Shown here: positions 1-11,588 of the stretch, in pieces
Numbering within the stretch: position 1 is the stretch's first letter
Layout of the letters: each line of letters opens with the position of its first letter
The notes under the pieces: model-generated
The model's database searches: none
Told to the model about the DNA's origin: nothing
The model's input: only the letters and a program-made list of their open reading frames with translations
Source of the DNA: Psilocybe azurescens
Lineage: Eukaryota; Basidiomycota; Agaricomycetes; Agaricales; Agrocybaceae
Direction of reading: 5' to 3'
Assembly (NCBI GenBank): GCA_023853785.1
Contig: JAJIRX010000510.1
Coordinates: 186,001-250,000, forward strand
Length of the DNA stretch: 64,000 bases
Made by a program: the position numbers and the translations under genes

Positions 1-2
1 CT

Positions 3-1217
3 CAGACTTCCGCTCCTGGATCTCCCGAACTTGCCAACAGCTCATTCTCCGTGCTTGGAAAAGATCACATCAAACATAATTTGTCTGACAATTGGAATGC
101 CTGCCCGTCGGTTGGATCCCATGAGCTCGATCATTCATGGAGATCGAATACCGATCTGTCTGGGAAACCTCTAGAATGCCCCGGCCCTGTATTTGTGAAT
201 GACGTTCTTCCCGAAGGTGTAGTTCCTGTTACTCGCGTCTTGACCTCTGCGGATGTTCGTGCTCTTAGTCCTTCCGAGTCCGGGTCTCGCTTTTATTCAA
301 AGATGGGAAACTCAACCAATGAGCTTGTCGGTGAATGCAATTCTCAGACTGGATTCTATGAGGAAGAACCGACTGAGGATCGATTCATCATAGAGTCTCA
401 CAAGGCAGCGGCATGTGCTATACTCAGCGCACCCCAGAATGACCTAGACGTGAGCATGGACTCTCTATTGGGACAACTGGAGGCTTCTTCATTTGATTCC
501 ACGTATAGGCGTCCTCAATCTGTTGTGTGGTTTGTGAATAAGACTCTCAGGGATGTGATTCCCACAAAGGTCATCCCATCTTCGGTGCCCGTCGACTATT
601 CTCAGCCTTCCATCGCCCCTCTGCGTATTGTGAAGAAGAATAAGATCCGACCGGCTGAGGTAGCAGCTGAGGTTATTGAGGCCGAAAATGCGGCCCAGGT
701 TGAGCAAGACGAAGTTTTGCTCCAGGAATACGTGCGCTGGGAGGAGTCTAGGCAGGCGGGGCTCAAGGCTTTTCGAGAAGCCGTAGTGGCCGACGATGAT
801 TTCTACGATCTTTTCTATAGGGACTCTTGCCGCTATTCGCAAAGCTCTTTGGCAACCGACGTACTGGGACTTACTGGAGACTTTGCTGCCACCTTGCCCA
901 GTAGTTCTGATTCCGAGATGGCTTTGAACGAATGCCCGCCATTTGACGATATCGTCGAGAGCGAGGAATCTATGGAGATGAGCTCGAGTTTTGACCTCTC
1001 CAATTCCACTGGAGTGACTGGGCCCGAGGAACATGCATCTGGGCCTCTCTACGAAGCCAGCGTCAAAGCTTTTGGTTCGTCTGACCTCCCAGTCGACGAG
1101 GATGAGGACTCTCCCGCTTGGGTTGCTGCCCCCGACTCCAAAATCGACAGGATAGCCAACAAAGGCGAAAACGTTCGATGGAGTGCCTCGCTTGAGCTAG
1201 ATGCCTATACCAATTAA
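3..1217 (+). CDS. Unknown acidic protein, 3' part only
   Basis: The reading frame is open from the first bases of the window to a stop at 1217, so the 5' part of the gene lies outside and the true start is not visible. About 404 residues are seen. The sequence is rich in Ser, Glu and Asp, with no membrane segment. A stretch around residues 225-265 (Ala/Glu-rich, with VEQDEVLLQEYVRWEESRQ) looks helical. I recognise no domain. The composition suggests a largely disordered protein. No intron is needed in the visible part. It converges with DPH2, whose 3' end lies about 630 bp downstream. Confidence 0.55.
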   Translation, partial: QTSAPGSPELANSSFSVLGKDHIKHNLSDNWNACPSVGSHELDHSWRSNTDLSGKPLECPGPVFVNDVLPEGVVPVTRVLTSADVRALSPSESGSRFYSKMGNSTNELVGECNSQTGFYEEEPTEDRFIIESHKAAACAILSAPQNDLDVSMDSLLGQLEASSFDSTYRRPQSVVWFVNKTLRDVIPTKVIPSSVPVDYSQPSIAPLRIVKKNKIRPAEVAAEVIEAENAAQVEQDEVLLQEYVRWEESRQAGLKAFREAVVADDDFYDLFYRDSCRYSQSSLATDVLGLTGDFAATLPSSSDSEMALNECPPFDDIVESEESMEMSSSFDLSNSTGVTGPEEHASGPLYEASVKAFGSSDLPVDEDEDSPAWVAAPDSKIDRIANKGENVRWSASLELDAYTN

Positions 1218-1844
1218 ACAAGCATTGTGGGTCTTTCCCACTGTTTTGACACCTTTCTGACACCTTGCACATTTTACAGGCTGTCTGACTTAAACGTCCA
1301 CCCTGCAGATTTTTTCTGTTATCTTTATCTTTCGCATACATTGTCAGCATCATTCTTTATTCTTTGCCTGCGATCCTGCATCCTCATATACCCAAGCGTA
1401 CACCCTGACATTTTTCTTTCACTTTTTGCATCTACTTCGAATTCGTCTATTCTTCGTTTATTACACCTTTGCGTTATTTCTCTCTTCGATTTACTTATGA
1501 ACCACCATCTTTGTTTTCTTCCACTTCCTCTTTATTATTCTGCCTTGGCTTGTCATCCACAGTGTACTTTCCGGCCTTGTTACTATACCCCTATGCAATA
1601 TGATTATGATTTATACCCTCGCTTTCGTCCGAAGGAACAGCTTGAGCAAACGCAATCAATAGAGCCGGAAACAAACTTTGGTTATTTTGTTAAGCTTGTA
1701 GGATCTGCCTCCGATGTGTGACATCCACAAGGATTGCATCCCAGAACGCGGAACAAAAGGGAACAAAGTCTCAAACACTTACTCACTAAGATCCAAACTC
1801 ATCGAAAGCCCATAAGTTGCATGGATCCCCTTCCAGATCACAAT
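1218..1844. other. Gap between convergent genes
   Basis: Region between the stop of the first gene and the stop of DPH2. The first 350 bp are T/C-rich on the + strand, as expected for a fungal 3' UTR. A short open frame at 1227-1721 is just this pyrimidine-rich sequence and shows no protein-like features. Confidence 0.5.
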
Positions 1845-3957
1845 TCACTCTAATTCTCTATGTGATCGATCGTCTTGATAACCCCTGGCGATTCCGCTGC
1901 GCCCTTGCTCAAGAATACTTGGAGCATCCTCTCCCATACGCACATCTAAACCCTGATATGTTCGTTGGTGGAGGAATTGGCCCGCCGCACTATCCAGCAT
2001 CGCGACTTGGTCATCTTTATTTCGGATAACCATGGCAGAAGTGTCGGACACGAGACGCTGTTCTGTCTCTGTGTCATGTTTTCCTGTGAGGTCGTGGCAA
2101 AATAGGAAATTTTTAACGAGTTGCATATTAGCAAAGGCAAAAATAAAGATAATATGAGAAAGACTCACCTCCATATCGCTTTGCATGCCGATATGTTCCA
2201 GTCATCAACGAAAAACAGGTTGGTCCGGATCACTATCCGTTCCTTCATCCTTCTCTTTGACTTTTCGATCATCCGTGGCTTCCTCAGAAGCTGTATTTTT
2301 GCTTCAGCCAAAAGCTTTTCAAAATCAAGAACGTATCGCCCTGTCCAGCTCTGCTCCGTTTGCATCGCGACCTCAAGTTCGTAAGGTGTGATTATCGGAC
2401 GCAGAAACTCCTATTCGTAGAAATCGGTCCGTGTCAGTATCATACAATGAATTAATAATACATTTCGAACTGACTTTATCCTGGATGAGACTATTCTCTG
2501 GGCATGCTATCAGAACAAAACATTCGACCTCCAGAAAGTTGGCGAGCTTTGCTGGATTGAGCTTCCCTACGCTGATGGTATAGCTCTTCTTTTGTTTACG
2601 AGCCAAAAGGCGGCGTATGTGGCTGATGAGAGGGAGATATGACGCTGTCAGGGGATCTAAGTTTAAGTAACGACAAACCATACGAAACAAGAGGGACTTA
2701 CCAACACCCAAAGTGCCCACTAGGATACCGAAAACATCTGCATCTCGCGCTTTTTGTACAGCCACATAGCGACGCATGAGCATTTTATTCGTTCTCCCCG
2801 TAGCTGAATCATGTAAAGCCGTCTGGGTTGTAGGGTTATACGTGTATACCTGCAGGAGAGACGTGGGGGAACTCAAATGAGAAAGTAATTGAAAGACGAG
2901 GATAAAAGAAAGCGTACATCACAAGATGCGTTAGTCATGAGGAGATTACTCAGTCCAAGGCTTTCGCCCCCACATAAAATATTACCATATGCTCCAAAGG
3001 AAAATCTGTTTGTGTATCATGATTATTTGGGGTCTGAGGAGAAGGGTTCGTGGTCGTTGTTGCCGATGAAGGGTACGTCATATTTGGTATTTCGTGATAA
3101 AGCACAGATATAGGCGGGACCTGCTCTGATAACGCTTGACGTAGAGAGCGAAGTATTTCGTCTGAAAAACACCAAGATTAAACGACAGCATCGAACGGAC
3201 GAGTAAAAAGTGAACAAACCAGCTTTGTGCGTAAAAGCCACATCGTGCCTCAATAAAACAGTCCTCTTCCCCGTTTCTTGCTCAGTCCCAGGGTCATCCA
3301 GCTGGAAGACTCTCATGAATTCTGTAACACATCTTTCCACGTCGATTTGCTTTTGTCCGAAGACATAAATGGCAGGGAGACGAGAGGTTCTGTGGTACAG
3401 ATGCGTTACAAATCTTCTGGCAGACTTCAAGATGTAAACTCACTGAGTCATACAGGCGTGTCCGTAATGCACAATTGAATCCGCATTAGCATGCTGTGCC
3501 GCAACCTCATCCACGCAGCAGCTAAATCATAGGTCCATATTTGCTGGTATGAATGAGCTGAGGTAGAGTTTCGTACCTTCCATAGGATGTATCAGCTAGG
3601 ACATATAGTTCACGAACCGTGCTTGGACCTGACTCTGGTTCGAGCTCCGATATGGTTTTATTGAGGCGACGGAAAATGGGCACGGAGTCGTGTAGGAGCT
3701 CATCCGGAAACTGGAGAGCAATCTGCGCTTGTGGACGAGATTACAGTTGTTTAGCCAGTTAATGGGATGAAAGTGGTGCGTACGCGTTTGTAATCTCCGT
3801 GTACAATCTCTTTCGCCGTTCGCTTTATTTCGTAAAAAGCATCGAACTGTTCAGGTGAAAGAACATCGGCAGATGTGTCTCGAGTGACTTCTATAACTTG
3901 ACTGATGACATCCTCGCCCGACGAGGAGAAGGATGTTGTAGGTGCTTCGGAAGACAT
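1845..3957 (-). CDS. DPH2: Diphthamide biosynthesis protein 2 (Dph2)
   Basis: Dph2 pairs with Dph1 to form the non-canonical radical-SAM 4Fe-4S enzyme that moves the 3-amino-3-carboxypropyl group of SAM to the eEF2 histidine, step one of diphthamide synthesis in the cytosol. Nine exons fit: 3957-3784, 3722-3577, 3521-3444, 3389-3220, 3161-2918, 2849-2702, 2644-2475, 2410-2169, 2083-1845. Family motifs in order: IALQFPDELL, YVLADTSYGSCCVDEVAAQH, HYGHAC, VYYVG-like FYVGGESLGLSNLLM, LMRRYVAVQKARDADVFGIL, VECFVLIACPENS, EFLRPIITPYELEVA and the C-terminal QGRSGIARGY. The cluster-type cysteines (SCCVD, HAC, ACPEN) are all there. Three homopolymers (2211-2215, 2296-2300, 2967-2971) are each one base too short for the conserved frame, probably an assembly error. 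It starts at the first ATG before the conserved core. Confidence 0.92.
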
Positions 3958-4734
3958 AGAAACCGAGACCTAGCTGTAATTGAAATGCAAAGTGTCTGGG
4001 TGATAAAGAGCCGGATTAGATAAAAAGTTGAGAACTGAAGTATCTTTCAACCAGCCGGCGCGGAAAAGAACGACAGTCGATAAATCACAAAATCAGATCG
4101 AATTTTGTTATCTCGGTCCGGTATGCTTGCATAAGACAAATCACGTGGTACTAATTGACCGAACTTAGACCGTGTCCTTGCCGTGTCCTCAGTCCCTGCG
4201 GGTTGCAGATAATCTGAGAGAGATACATGCCTAATGAAATTTGGGTAAGGGTGTTGTTAAAGTGGCTATGCATACGTAAAATTCGAAACGCACCGACTCA
4301 CGAGGACCCGAAGACGAATATTTAAATATAACTTGACTGAACATTAATTGTCGGACACTCTAGGTATGCACTAGCCAAGCATTAGTGCTTACAAAATTTC
4401 CTTTGTTCATGCAAAATAATGAAGTCAGCTTAAAATTCTTCCCGCAATCGCTAGGTTGCGAATGAACGGCACACAAAAAGACAGTCTCGCTTGGATGAAC
4501 TAACAGGGCACCTCGACAAATATTTGGCTTTCATAGAACTGATTTTTCAGTTCTCAGTTGAATATGCGAACAAACTGCTGTCCATCACGAGTGATCAAGT
4601 TTGAATATTACTATGGCTATGTTACTAGTATCAAAATAGCGACGCCGCTCAAAGATCTAACCTAAATTGATTTCAGCTTCGATTCTTGGGGTATATAAAT
4701 TTAAAAGCTCAGAGATGCCTCAAAGTTATCACCG
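3958..4734. other. Divergent intergenic region
   Basis: Lies between the start codons of DPH2 (-) and the membrane protein gene (+), so it must hold both promoters. It is AT-rich, with a TATA-like element (tatataaat) at 4691-4699, about 40 bp before the + strand ATG. No coding signal seen. Confidence 0.4.
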
Positions 4735-5913
4735 ATGGTCTCCAGCTTGCCTCTCCTAAACGCTGCGTCCGATTCCAACCCCTTCAGGTTCTATGCAATT
4801 GGCATGATCCTCAGCTCCATTCTGTATGGGATCATCATACAACTGTCTCTATATTGCTACAGAGATTTGTTGAAACGTCCAGGCAGAATTAATCAGGGAC
4901 TTTCAAGACCAAGACCGTATCGATACCCCTTGCTTGTCTATATCAGCTTCATGTTTACGATGAGCACATGGGCGCTTGTGCAGCAAAGTTATACATTATT
5001 CATTGCGATGTCTTTTCATGTAAACCAGGATATAATATCAACATGGATTATGAACTCGATAGACTGTCCTTGGTTCCTTCCGCCTGTCATATGGGGAGCA
5101 GATGGGCTTATGGTAAGACTACTTGTGTCAATATAGCGACGTTCGTTTAATGGCCTATTAATAGATATGGCGCTGCTTGGCTTTATTCCAAGGCGTCTCG
5201 AAGGCCACCCGACTGGCATTGAATTTAACTTTGACACTTCTTGCGTTGGGAATGCTAGGTAAATATAATTTGTCAGTAAGGAGAGAGAGCTCAATTAACA
5301 GGGACCTCAAAGTTATAGGATCTCTGACCTACACACCCCACAATCCGGACGCAGGCGGAAGAATCATGTATATAATAGCAGTGGACCCACAGATCGCCAA
5401 CCTATGTATATCAGCCTTCGCCAACATCTTTCTTGCCATATTAATATCAGTCCGACTCACTCAACACCAGCGCTATCTTCGCAAGACTCTTGGAAAATCC
5501 CATGGAACAGTGTACAAGAGAGTAATCACCATGTCTGTGGAATCCAGCGCGTTAATTGTCATGTTCTGCTTGCCGTCTATCGCGGTTGCATTATTACTCA
5601 ATTATCCAGAAATATCCCAAGCTACAATGGGTACATTGACCTATGTATACGTACGTGCTTTACGCGATCCCACTGATATGTACAAGGTTTGCACTAACAT
5701 AATGGCGGGCATGGATAGGTCATCTCTCCTCTTTTAATTGTACATAGAGTGGCACGAGGCAGGGAGACACAGGCTACCTTTGAAGCTAGTCCAGATGCGC
5801 TACGTGAACTGCAAGCCCAAAATCCGACTGAAGGGAGCTTCATCAGATTTTCCACACCAATTTCTGTTCACCTCGATGGAGATAATAGTCGGCGCGAAAT
5901 TGGTTCGGAGTGA
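4735..5913 (+). CDS. Multi-pass membrane protein, basidiomycete family
   Basis: Four exons (4735-5112, 5165-5258, 5319-5650, 5719-5913) give a 332-residue protein with no frame conflict. It has about seven hydrophobic segments: FYAIGMILSSILYGIIIQLSL, YPLLVYISFMFTMSTWALV, a segment ending in PVIWGADGLM, LALNLTLTLLALGML, ISAFANIFLAILISV, SSALIVMFCLPSIAVALLL and a last one with VISPLLLIVHRVARGR. The order and these motifs match a large family of 7-TM-like proteins of unknown function that is expanded in mushroom-forming fungi (recognised from memory of the family pattern). The C-tail after RVARGRE is hydrophilic and probably cytosolic. A receptor-like role is possible, but no ligand or partner is known. 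The first acceptor of exon 3 could also be 5313 instead of 5319. Confidence 0.8.
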
Positions 5914-6613
5914 AGCCACTGGTAGTAGGACTGTTATTTTGTATCGTTATTTCCTATTGTTATATCTATAATAGCCTTTATGAAGCCTTAAGCAGAGACC
6001 AATCGCTGATTCTGAATCGAGCATGTGTCCAGGGCTATGAGCCTGGAGAACACCCTCAGTGCAGCCCTGTTCATCCGCTGACTACTCTTTGTAGACTCTG
6101 GGCGTAAAAAATAACGAGGATCTACATGGCCGGCAAACGTTTCAATTATTTGGAGGCCAGTGGGAAAAAATCGAAGCTGATTTGAGAGAACTATTTAGAT
6201 CTTTGTAACTCGGTCGTAAATTCAGGCTTCAGTCACCGTCCAATCGCTGATAAATTACCGCGAACTTCAACGCGATGCTGACAGAAGGGCTCCTTCTGCA
6301 TCTCTGGGATAGCATAAACGTTTTCGGTATTAATTGCAGCAACTTCCAGAGTGTAACAATTATGTCAATATTCTCTTGATACTAGATTAACTGAAGACGA
6401 ACGTTCATTAGACGAGGTCCAAATTTATCAGATCAAAAATGATCATCGCTCAGCGTTCGTAAATTGAAACTTGGCGTGATAACGATTGGTAATGGCGTTT
6501 CGTGGTTCCTCTTTCGCAGGGTTGTCTTATTAATAACCGTCAATGGCTTTCAAAGCTTCACCCCGGCTGAACTTCCGGACTCTTCTCACTCTTATAGTCT
6601 AACCACTACCACC
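5914..6613. other. Intergenic, no gene seen
   Basis: Downstream region of the membrane protein gene and upstream region of the carrier gene. A frame runs 6464-6613 into the carrier start but has no family support. No repeat or RNA gene recognised. Confidence 0.4.
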
Positions 6614-8136
6614 ATGTCGACGACCAAACAGAACTCGTCGCAGGGTGTCAGCGATGAACGGAGTCCTCTGCTACCTTCCAGAAGCGACGACACCAGTAAT
6701 ATTCATGCACAATTCATCGAACCTGAAGAAATAACCACTGGGAATTCGAAAGCGGATGGTTTGGGCTGGAGATGGTACACGTTCTATACAGTGGTTATTG
6801 TTGGAGGACTAGTTGCTTTGGCGTTGCTTATCAAGGGGTTCATCGACTCGGGAGATAAAGACGTACGTGTTCAACGTATTTCTACTTCATCGCAAGCAGC
6901 CAATAAAGATGGGTTCTTATATATCAACAGTTCGACCTTGCAGGAGCGTTGAAGAGTGCACTTGGTGGAGGCCTCAGTGGTGCTGCAGGTACGTTGCCCC
7001 AGCAAGAAGCAAAAGACATCACCCGCTCACCCACCATGGTCCTTCAGCCATGGTTCTCCAGGTTCTTACTTTGATGGTAATTACCTTCGCCGCAAGATCA
7101 TTTATCGCCTCAGTGATTCTCATTTATTCCCGTCAACCTTTCCATTCAGCCCTTACGCACCGTGATGAATTACCAATACCGATACGGCACATCTACCACA
7201 CAAGCCATCCACACACTCTACGCTGACGGAGGTTGGTCCCGGTACTACCAAGGGCTCACGGCCGCTCTCATTCAAGGCCCTGTATCGCGTTTCGGCGACA
7301 CTGCGGCCAATGCTGGCATCCTTGCCCTTCTCAATTCGAATCCCTACATGAAAACCCTCCCCGAGCTCTTCAAATCTGTGTTCGTATCGTTGGCGGCAGC
7401 GGCATTCAGGATGATCCTGACCCCTATCGACACTGTAAAGACGACCTTGCAAACCCAGGGCAAGCCGGGAATAAACATCCTCAAAGTTCGCGTGCGTCTT
7501 GATCTTCTATTCCTTTTTGTAATGAAGCTCTATTGATACCCCTCTTCTTGAATGTAGGTCAAACAATATGGCATCGGAAGCCTATGGTACGGTGCTCTCG
7601 CTACCGCCGCGGCAACCTTCGTGGGCAACTACCCTGTTCGTACTCTGCGTCATCCTTTTTCGACGAGAATATTTTAAGTTTAATTTCAATATCCTGCTCT
7701 TCTCCACATATAGTGGTTCAGCACATATAACTACCTCCAAACTCACCTCCCAGCCGCCCACACCGTCCTACAAACCCTTACGCGCCGGGCCTTTATCGGC
7801 TTCGTAGCCTCCGTCGTCTCCGACACTATTTCCAACTCCCTTCGCGTCGTCAAGACCTACCGCCAAGTTAACGAGACCCGGATCGGTTACGTCGCCGCTG
7901 CCCAGGCGGTCATCGCTACAGACGGCCTGCGAGGGCTGTTCGGAAGAGGGCTTAAGACGCGCATTTTGGCGAATGGGTTGCAGGGCTTGATGTTCTCTGT
8001 ATTGTGGCAGTTCTTCATGGATCTGTGAGTTCTTTCTCCCCCCCCCATTTTATGCGTTTTGGACGAACTTCAAACTATTTGAATATTAAACTGACTTTTT
8101 GATCGCCTGTGCAGGTGGAAAGATAAGACCTCATAG
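6614..8136 (+). CDS. Mitochondrial carrier family protein with N-terminal TM extension
   Basis: Seven exons (6614-6862, 6931-6988, 7048-7076, 7150-7491, 7558-7635, 7714-8024, 8115-8136) give 362 residues in one frame. After about 95 N-terminal residues comes a three-repeat solute-carrier fold. Repeat 1 has GGGLSGAAAMVLQVLTLMPL, repeat 2 the canonical ILTPIDTVKTTLQTQG (PxDxxK), repeat 3 a degenerate SNSLRVVKTYRQV. Only repeat 2 keeps the full signature: repeat 1 reads PLRTVM and repeat 3 lacks the proline. The N-terminus carries an acidic dileucine-type motif (DERSPLL), a hallmark of vacuolar or endosomal sorting, followed by a TM segment (YTFYTVVIVGGLVALALLIKGF). Family members usually transport metabolites across the inner mitochondrial membrane; substrate unknown. 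Location of this one is uncertain. The start is the first ATG in the open N-terminal frame. Confidence 0.85.
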
Positions 8137-10038
8137 AAGCATTAGACTACTGTGTAGATGGAATGCATACTCCTCGACCTGACGCGAAACAGTGATCCTG
8201 AACACGAAAGCAAAAAGGCTCGACCAGGAGCAACTAAGATAATTGTCTAGAAGCCCTCGGAGAAATATCCCAGCAACAATGCCTTATGCTGAGCATCTAT
8301 ACAAGCTCCATGGGCCCATGTCCTTGAAATTGTCCTTCACGGTCTTAGATGCCATGCAGTGTAGACCTTCCATTCCTTTGCATCTCGAAATTTTTAAGGG
8401 GCCATGCCCAAGTTCTCTCCACCAATTTAACTTCATCATTCGCTAGCACAGCTTGCTATGCATATATCTATTAACGGCTATAAAGCGCACCAAGCCTGAC
8501 GCGGGTTTATCAAATTATATAGCATATGCCCAGGTCCGAAGAGGTCCGAAGTCACGAATTATGGAAAACGTTCGTTTCTCGATCGTCATCATATGTAGCA
8601 TTGCCTCGCCGAAAAGGTGGAGCGTGACAGTCGGGCAGGCGCCACCCTCCTGTAGCGCTTAGAAGAGTGGGGTGGGCGCTTACCACTAAATTCTCGCCGC
8701 GATCAACGGACGGAGAACAGCATTCATGCGAATGAATCGCTTATTGAATCCAATGTGATCGACGGTACAGTGGTTCAGTGTCAAAGCAACGGAAGATCAC
8801 AAACTCCAGGGTTCTACTTAAGTAGGGCAGAAGCTTCGAACTGGAGAATCAATGATGATCGAATCCAAATCACGGGCCCGCAGCACAAACTCTATTGAAG
8901 AGAATATAGAAAAAGCATAGTGGTTTGATATGCCATTGCGTCTGTCAGACCATAGATACTCCGTATCTACAATGGAGCTTGAAAGCTTGACTACGCAATG
9001 CGTCAGTTTATCTTTATTCATTGTATCGAACGACTTCATGAATAATACCACTTGGCTGAAACCGATAGTGCACGTCACGAAAACGGAGAGGGGGATAGTA
9101 TGCAATCGTGAATTTGATGGACGCATTTGGAACGTATACTACTCATAGAGAGTCATACGCATTCAGAAACGGTGCGCGATAACAGCGCACCGATTGAGCT
9201 ACGTCATTCCATAGACCGACTCCGTCCGGCTGCAAGTTGAAGTTCGGTGGGAAGGAGTGGAGGATGTGCGTCTTTCGAATTCTCTTTTTTGTTAATCCGA
9301 TGTCGGCGGCAGAGACATGGGAAACAGAAGAGCAATGACATAGAGTCACTTCAGAGTCAATGAATGGCTGGGCGTACTCTTATGGCTCATGGATGGGTAT
9401 GGCATCATGATTTTATGACTCTTTTGAAGATCCGACGCCGTTATCTGATCTCTGAAATCCGCGATATGGCGATTATTTCTCAGTTATTCGACGTTTTCCT
9501 AAGATTCATACTCTTTGTACACTTACAGCGATTCGTGTCGATGAGTGAGTACGATAATAGATAGCTGGACCAAGTTAGCCACGAGTGCGTTCCTGGATAA
9601 AGAGATGCTGTACGTCGATGACAACGTGGCGGTGTGTGTTCACGTGAACGCGCGCCTAAAAACGCTCAGCTGACCCTTCCTTTTTCAATCTATCACGCAG
9701 CCGCGGCGGCAGGGCTGTGTGACTCACATTGACGCTGAGTTACGAGTGCTACAGGCTGCGGCAGCGGAGGCTGTGATGGGCCGGGTTATTCTCATGTTGT
9801 CTTCTGGCGACAATGTCTCAGTGACTCAATACGAGTACAGCACCAAATGCTTCTCTCCAGACTCCCAGGCACTATTCAGTTTACATATAATCTGGGCTCG
9901 GGATGCGATGCCTACTCCGAATCAAGTCAAGGTTATATCTGGCCTTGCCTCCAACCATCGCATACTTAAACCCGTCGCCCACATCCATCGTCGCGCCCAC
10001 ATCCACCACATAGTACCAGCACCGCGCCCACAACCACA
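8137..10038. other. 1.9 kb gap, no supported gene
   Basis: No conserved protein on either strand. The last part (9700-10038) is the probable promoter and 5' UTR of the DUF6699 gene. A small perfect hairpin sits at 9170-9192. An open frame at 9719-10327 overlaps the DUF6699 gene out of frame and is not supported. Confidence 0.4.
9170..9192. repeat. Perfect inverted repeat (8 bp arms, 7 bp loop)
   Basis: cggtgcgc at 9170-9177 and its exact complement gcgcaccg at 9185-9192, loop gataaca. It stands alone in a non-coding stretch, so it could be a transcript hairpin, a protein-binding palindrome or chance. Confidence 0.6.
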
Positions 10039-10653
10039 ATGTCCCGACAGAACAAGCACGTCCACTTCTACGACACGCCCTCCCCCGCGTCGTCGTCGTC
10101 GTCGTCCCTCCCATCCGAAGAAGGACCACGCACACCACCACCCCTCGGGTTCAACTCCCCATACTACTGCACACCGCTCCCAGGGAACTCCTTCATCAAC
10201 CCCTTCCTCGATCCCAAGAACGGCATGTTCCAGGTTGACATCACCCAGCACCCCGCGCACCTCGCACAAAACCACACCATTCCCTGGGACCAACCTGCCA
10301 CCAAGCCCTCCGCGCCCTCAATGGTAGTCGTGTGTGATCGACTACCATGGGCGCTCACCATCCTGCCGACGAGCAGCCGCCGAGGTTATGTCACGATTCG
10401 TGACGTGTTCGACGGGCTCTACGCCGCTCTGCGCACACCCGTGCTGGACGCCGAGTTAGCGACGCTCCCACAGGCAGGAAAGATCGCGGTCAAATCCGCG
10501 TACCTGAGTCGATGCAAGCAGATTGTCGACTACGAGTTGTACGATATGGAGATGGGGAAAGGCATCAAACGCGTCGATTTCCTCGGGAAACATACAATAT
10601 TCTATGGGATCAAGAACGGGAGAACGGGGAGATGGGACCTTATGCTGAAATGA
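10039..10653 (+). CDS. DUF6699 domain protein
   Basis: Intron-free gene for 204 residues. Residues 1-90 are low complexity: HVHFYDTPSP, then a six-serine run coded by a TCG repeat, then Pro-rich sequence. The C-terminal 110 residues carry the DUF6699 pattern: a short beta start (LPWALTILPTSSRRGYVTIRD), VFDGLYAALRTPVLDAELATL, a Tyr/Arg-rich helix, then GIKRVDFLGKHTIFYGIK. DUF6699 proteins are numerous in basidiomycetes and of unknown function. The coding sequence is much more GC-rich than its flanks. The ATG is preceded by a C/A-rich leader (ccacaacc), typical for fungal starts. Assignment rests on my memory of the family pattern. Confidence 0.78.
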   Translation: MSRQNKHVHFYDTPSPASSSSSSLPSEEGPRTPPPLGFNSPYYCTPLPGNSFINPFLDPKNGMFQVDITQHPAHLAQNHTIPWDQPATKPSAPSMVVVCDRLPWALTILPTSSRRGYVTIRDVFDGLYAALRTPVLDAELATLPQAGKIAVKSAYLSRCKQIVDYELYDMEMGKGIKRVDFLGKHTIFYGIKNGRTGRWDLMLK

Positions 10654-11588
10654 GCCACCATATATCAGCACCACTCAAAAGCTTTCGACAACAGCTTCGA
10701 CGCATTCCCTTTACTCCCCCCTTCGTTTCTCTGAAGAACGATGTATACCCGGTTACCCTCATACCCACCCTCATACCCACCAGTACCCATCTCATACGCA
10801 AATAACGACTCGACGACGAATGTCACGACATCCCATCAGTGATGGACGAACGTTCTATTATTAAACCACTAGCGTCTCGAATATCTATGTACTATGATCA
10901 TTGATCCACAGCCTACCAACGCGATGAGCAGCACGCTGTCGACTAACCCTACTATAGTAGAGTATGTATTACTATAATTGTATCAACATCATCCCGCACT
11001 GTATCCAACACCATACAATAATGTCAAAAACACTTGACCACTCGAGCATACTCGTGCGCGTGATTCATTATTTCCTGCAAGAAAATAAAAACATTACGTC
11101 CCTAGAGACATAAGACATACTATAAAGGAGGATCGAAAACGATAAGTGATTGCTGCAAGAATTAAATACTTATCGAGCAAAAGGGTTACTGAACGACGAA
11201 ATATAGTACCTTTTTTTTTTGAGTTGTTGTTGTTGTTTTTGGTCTTTTCTCGGGGTAATGTATAAAAATTCCATTTTCCATTTTCTGTTACTTCGCAATG
11301 CTGGCTCCTGAAGTTGAAATCGTGATCCATCCATAATCGAGCGGAGAGTCGAGTCGAACCGGAAGCAAAGGGTTGAACGACAGAAGACTGATAAGGTGTC
11401 TCCCCCGGCCCCTATGTCGCGAGTGCCTCCACCTCTCATATTTCTGTCCACGGTGTGTCATACATATATTCCATATCGCAAAACCGTCCGATCCGATTCG
11501 ATCCGACACCACCATGTACACCCACAAAACACCCACACCCACCAGCTCCCACCCCTCGCCGCCATCCAACCCTCACCAGCTCAAATTT
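10654..11588. other. Gap between convergent genes, with simple repeats
   Basis: 3' flanks of the DUF6699 gene (+) and the F-box gene (-). A T10 run at 11211-11220 is followed by GTT repeats up to about 11236. Open frames here follow base composition only. Confidence 0.45.

Noticed and set aside
9719..10327. 202-residue open frame on the + strand
   Set aside because: Overlaps the DUF6699 gene in another frame; Pro/Arg/Ser-rich translation of a GC-rich sequence with no domain.
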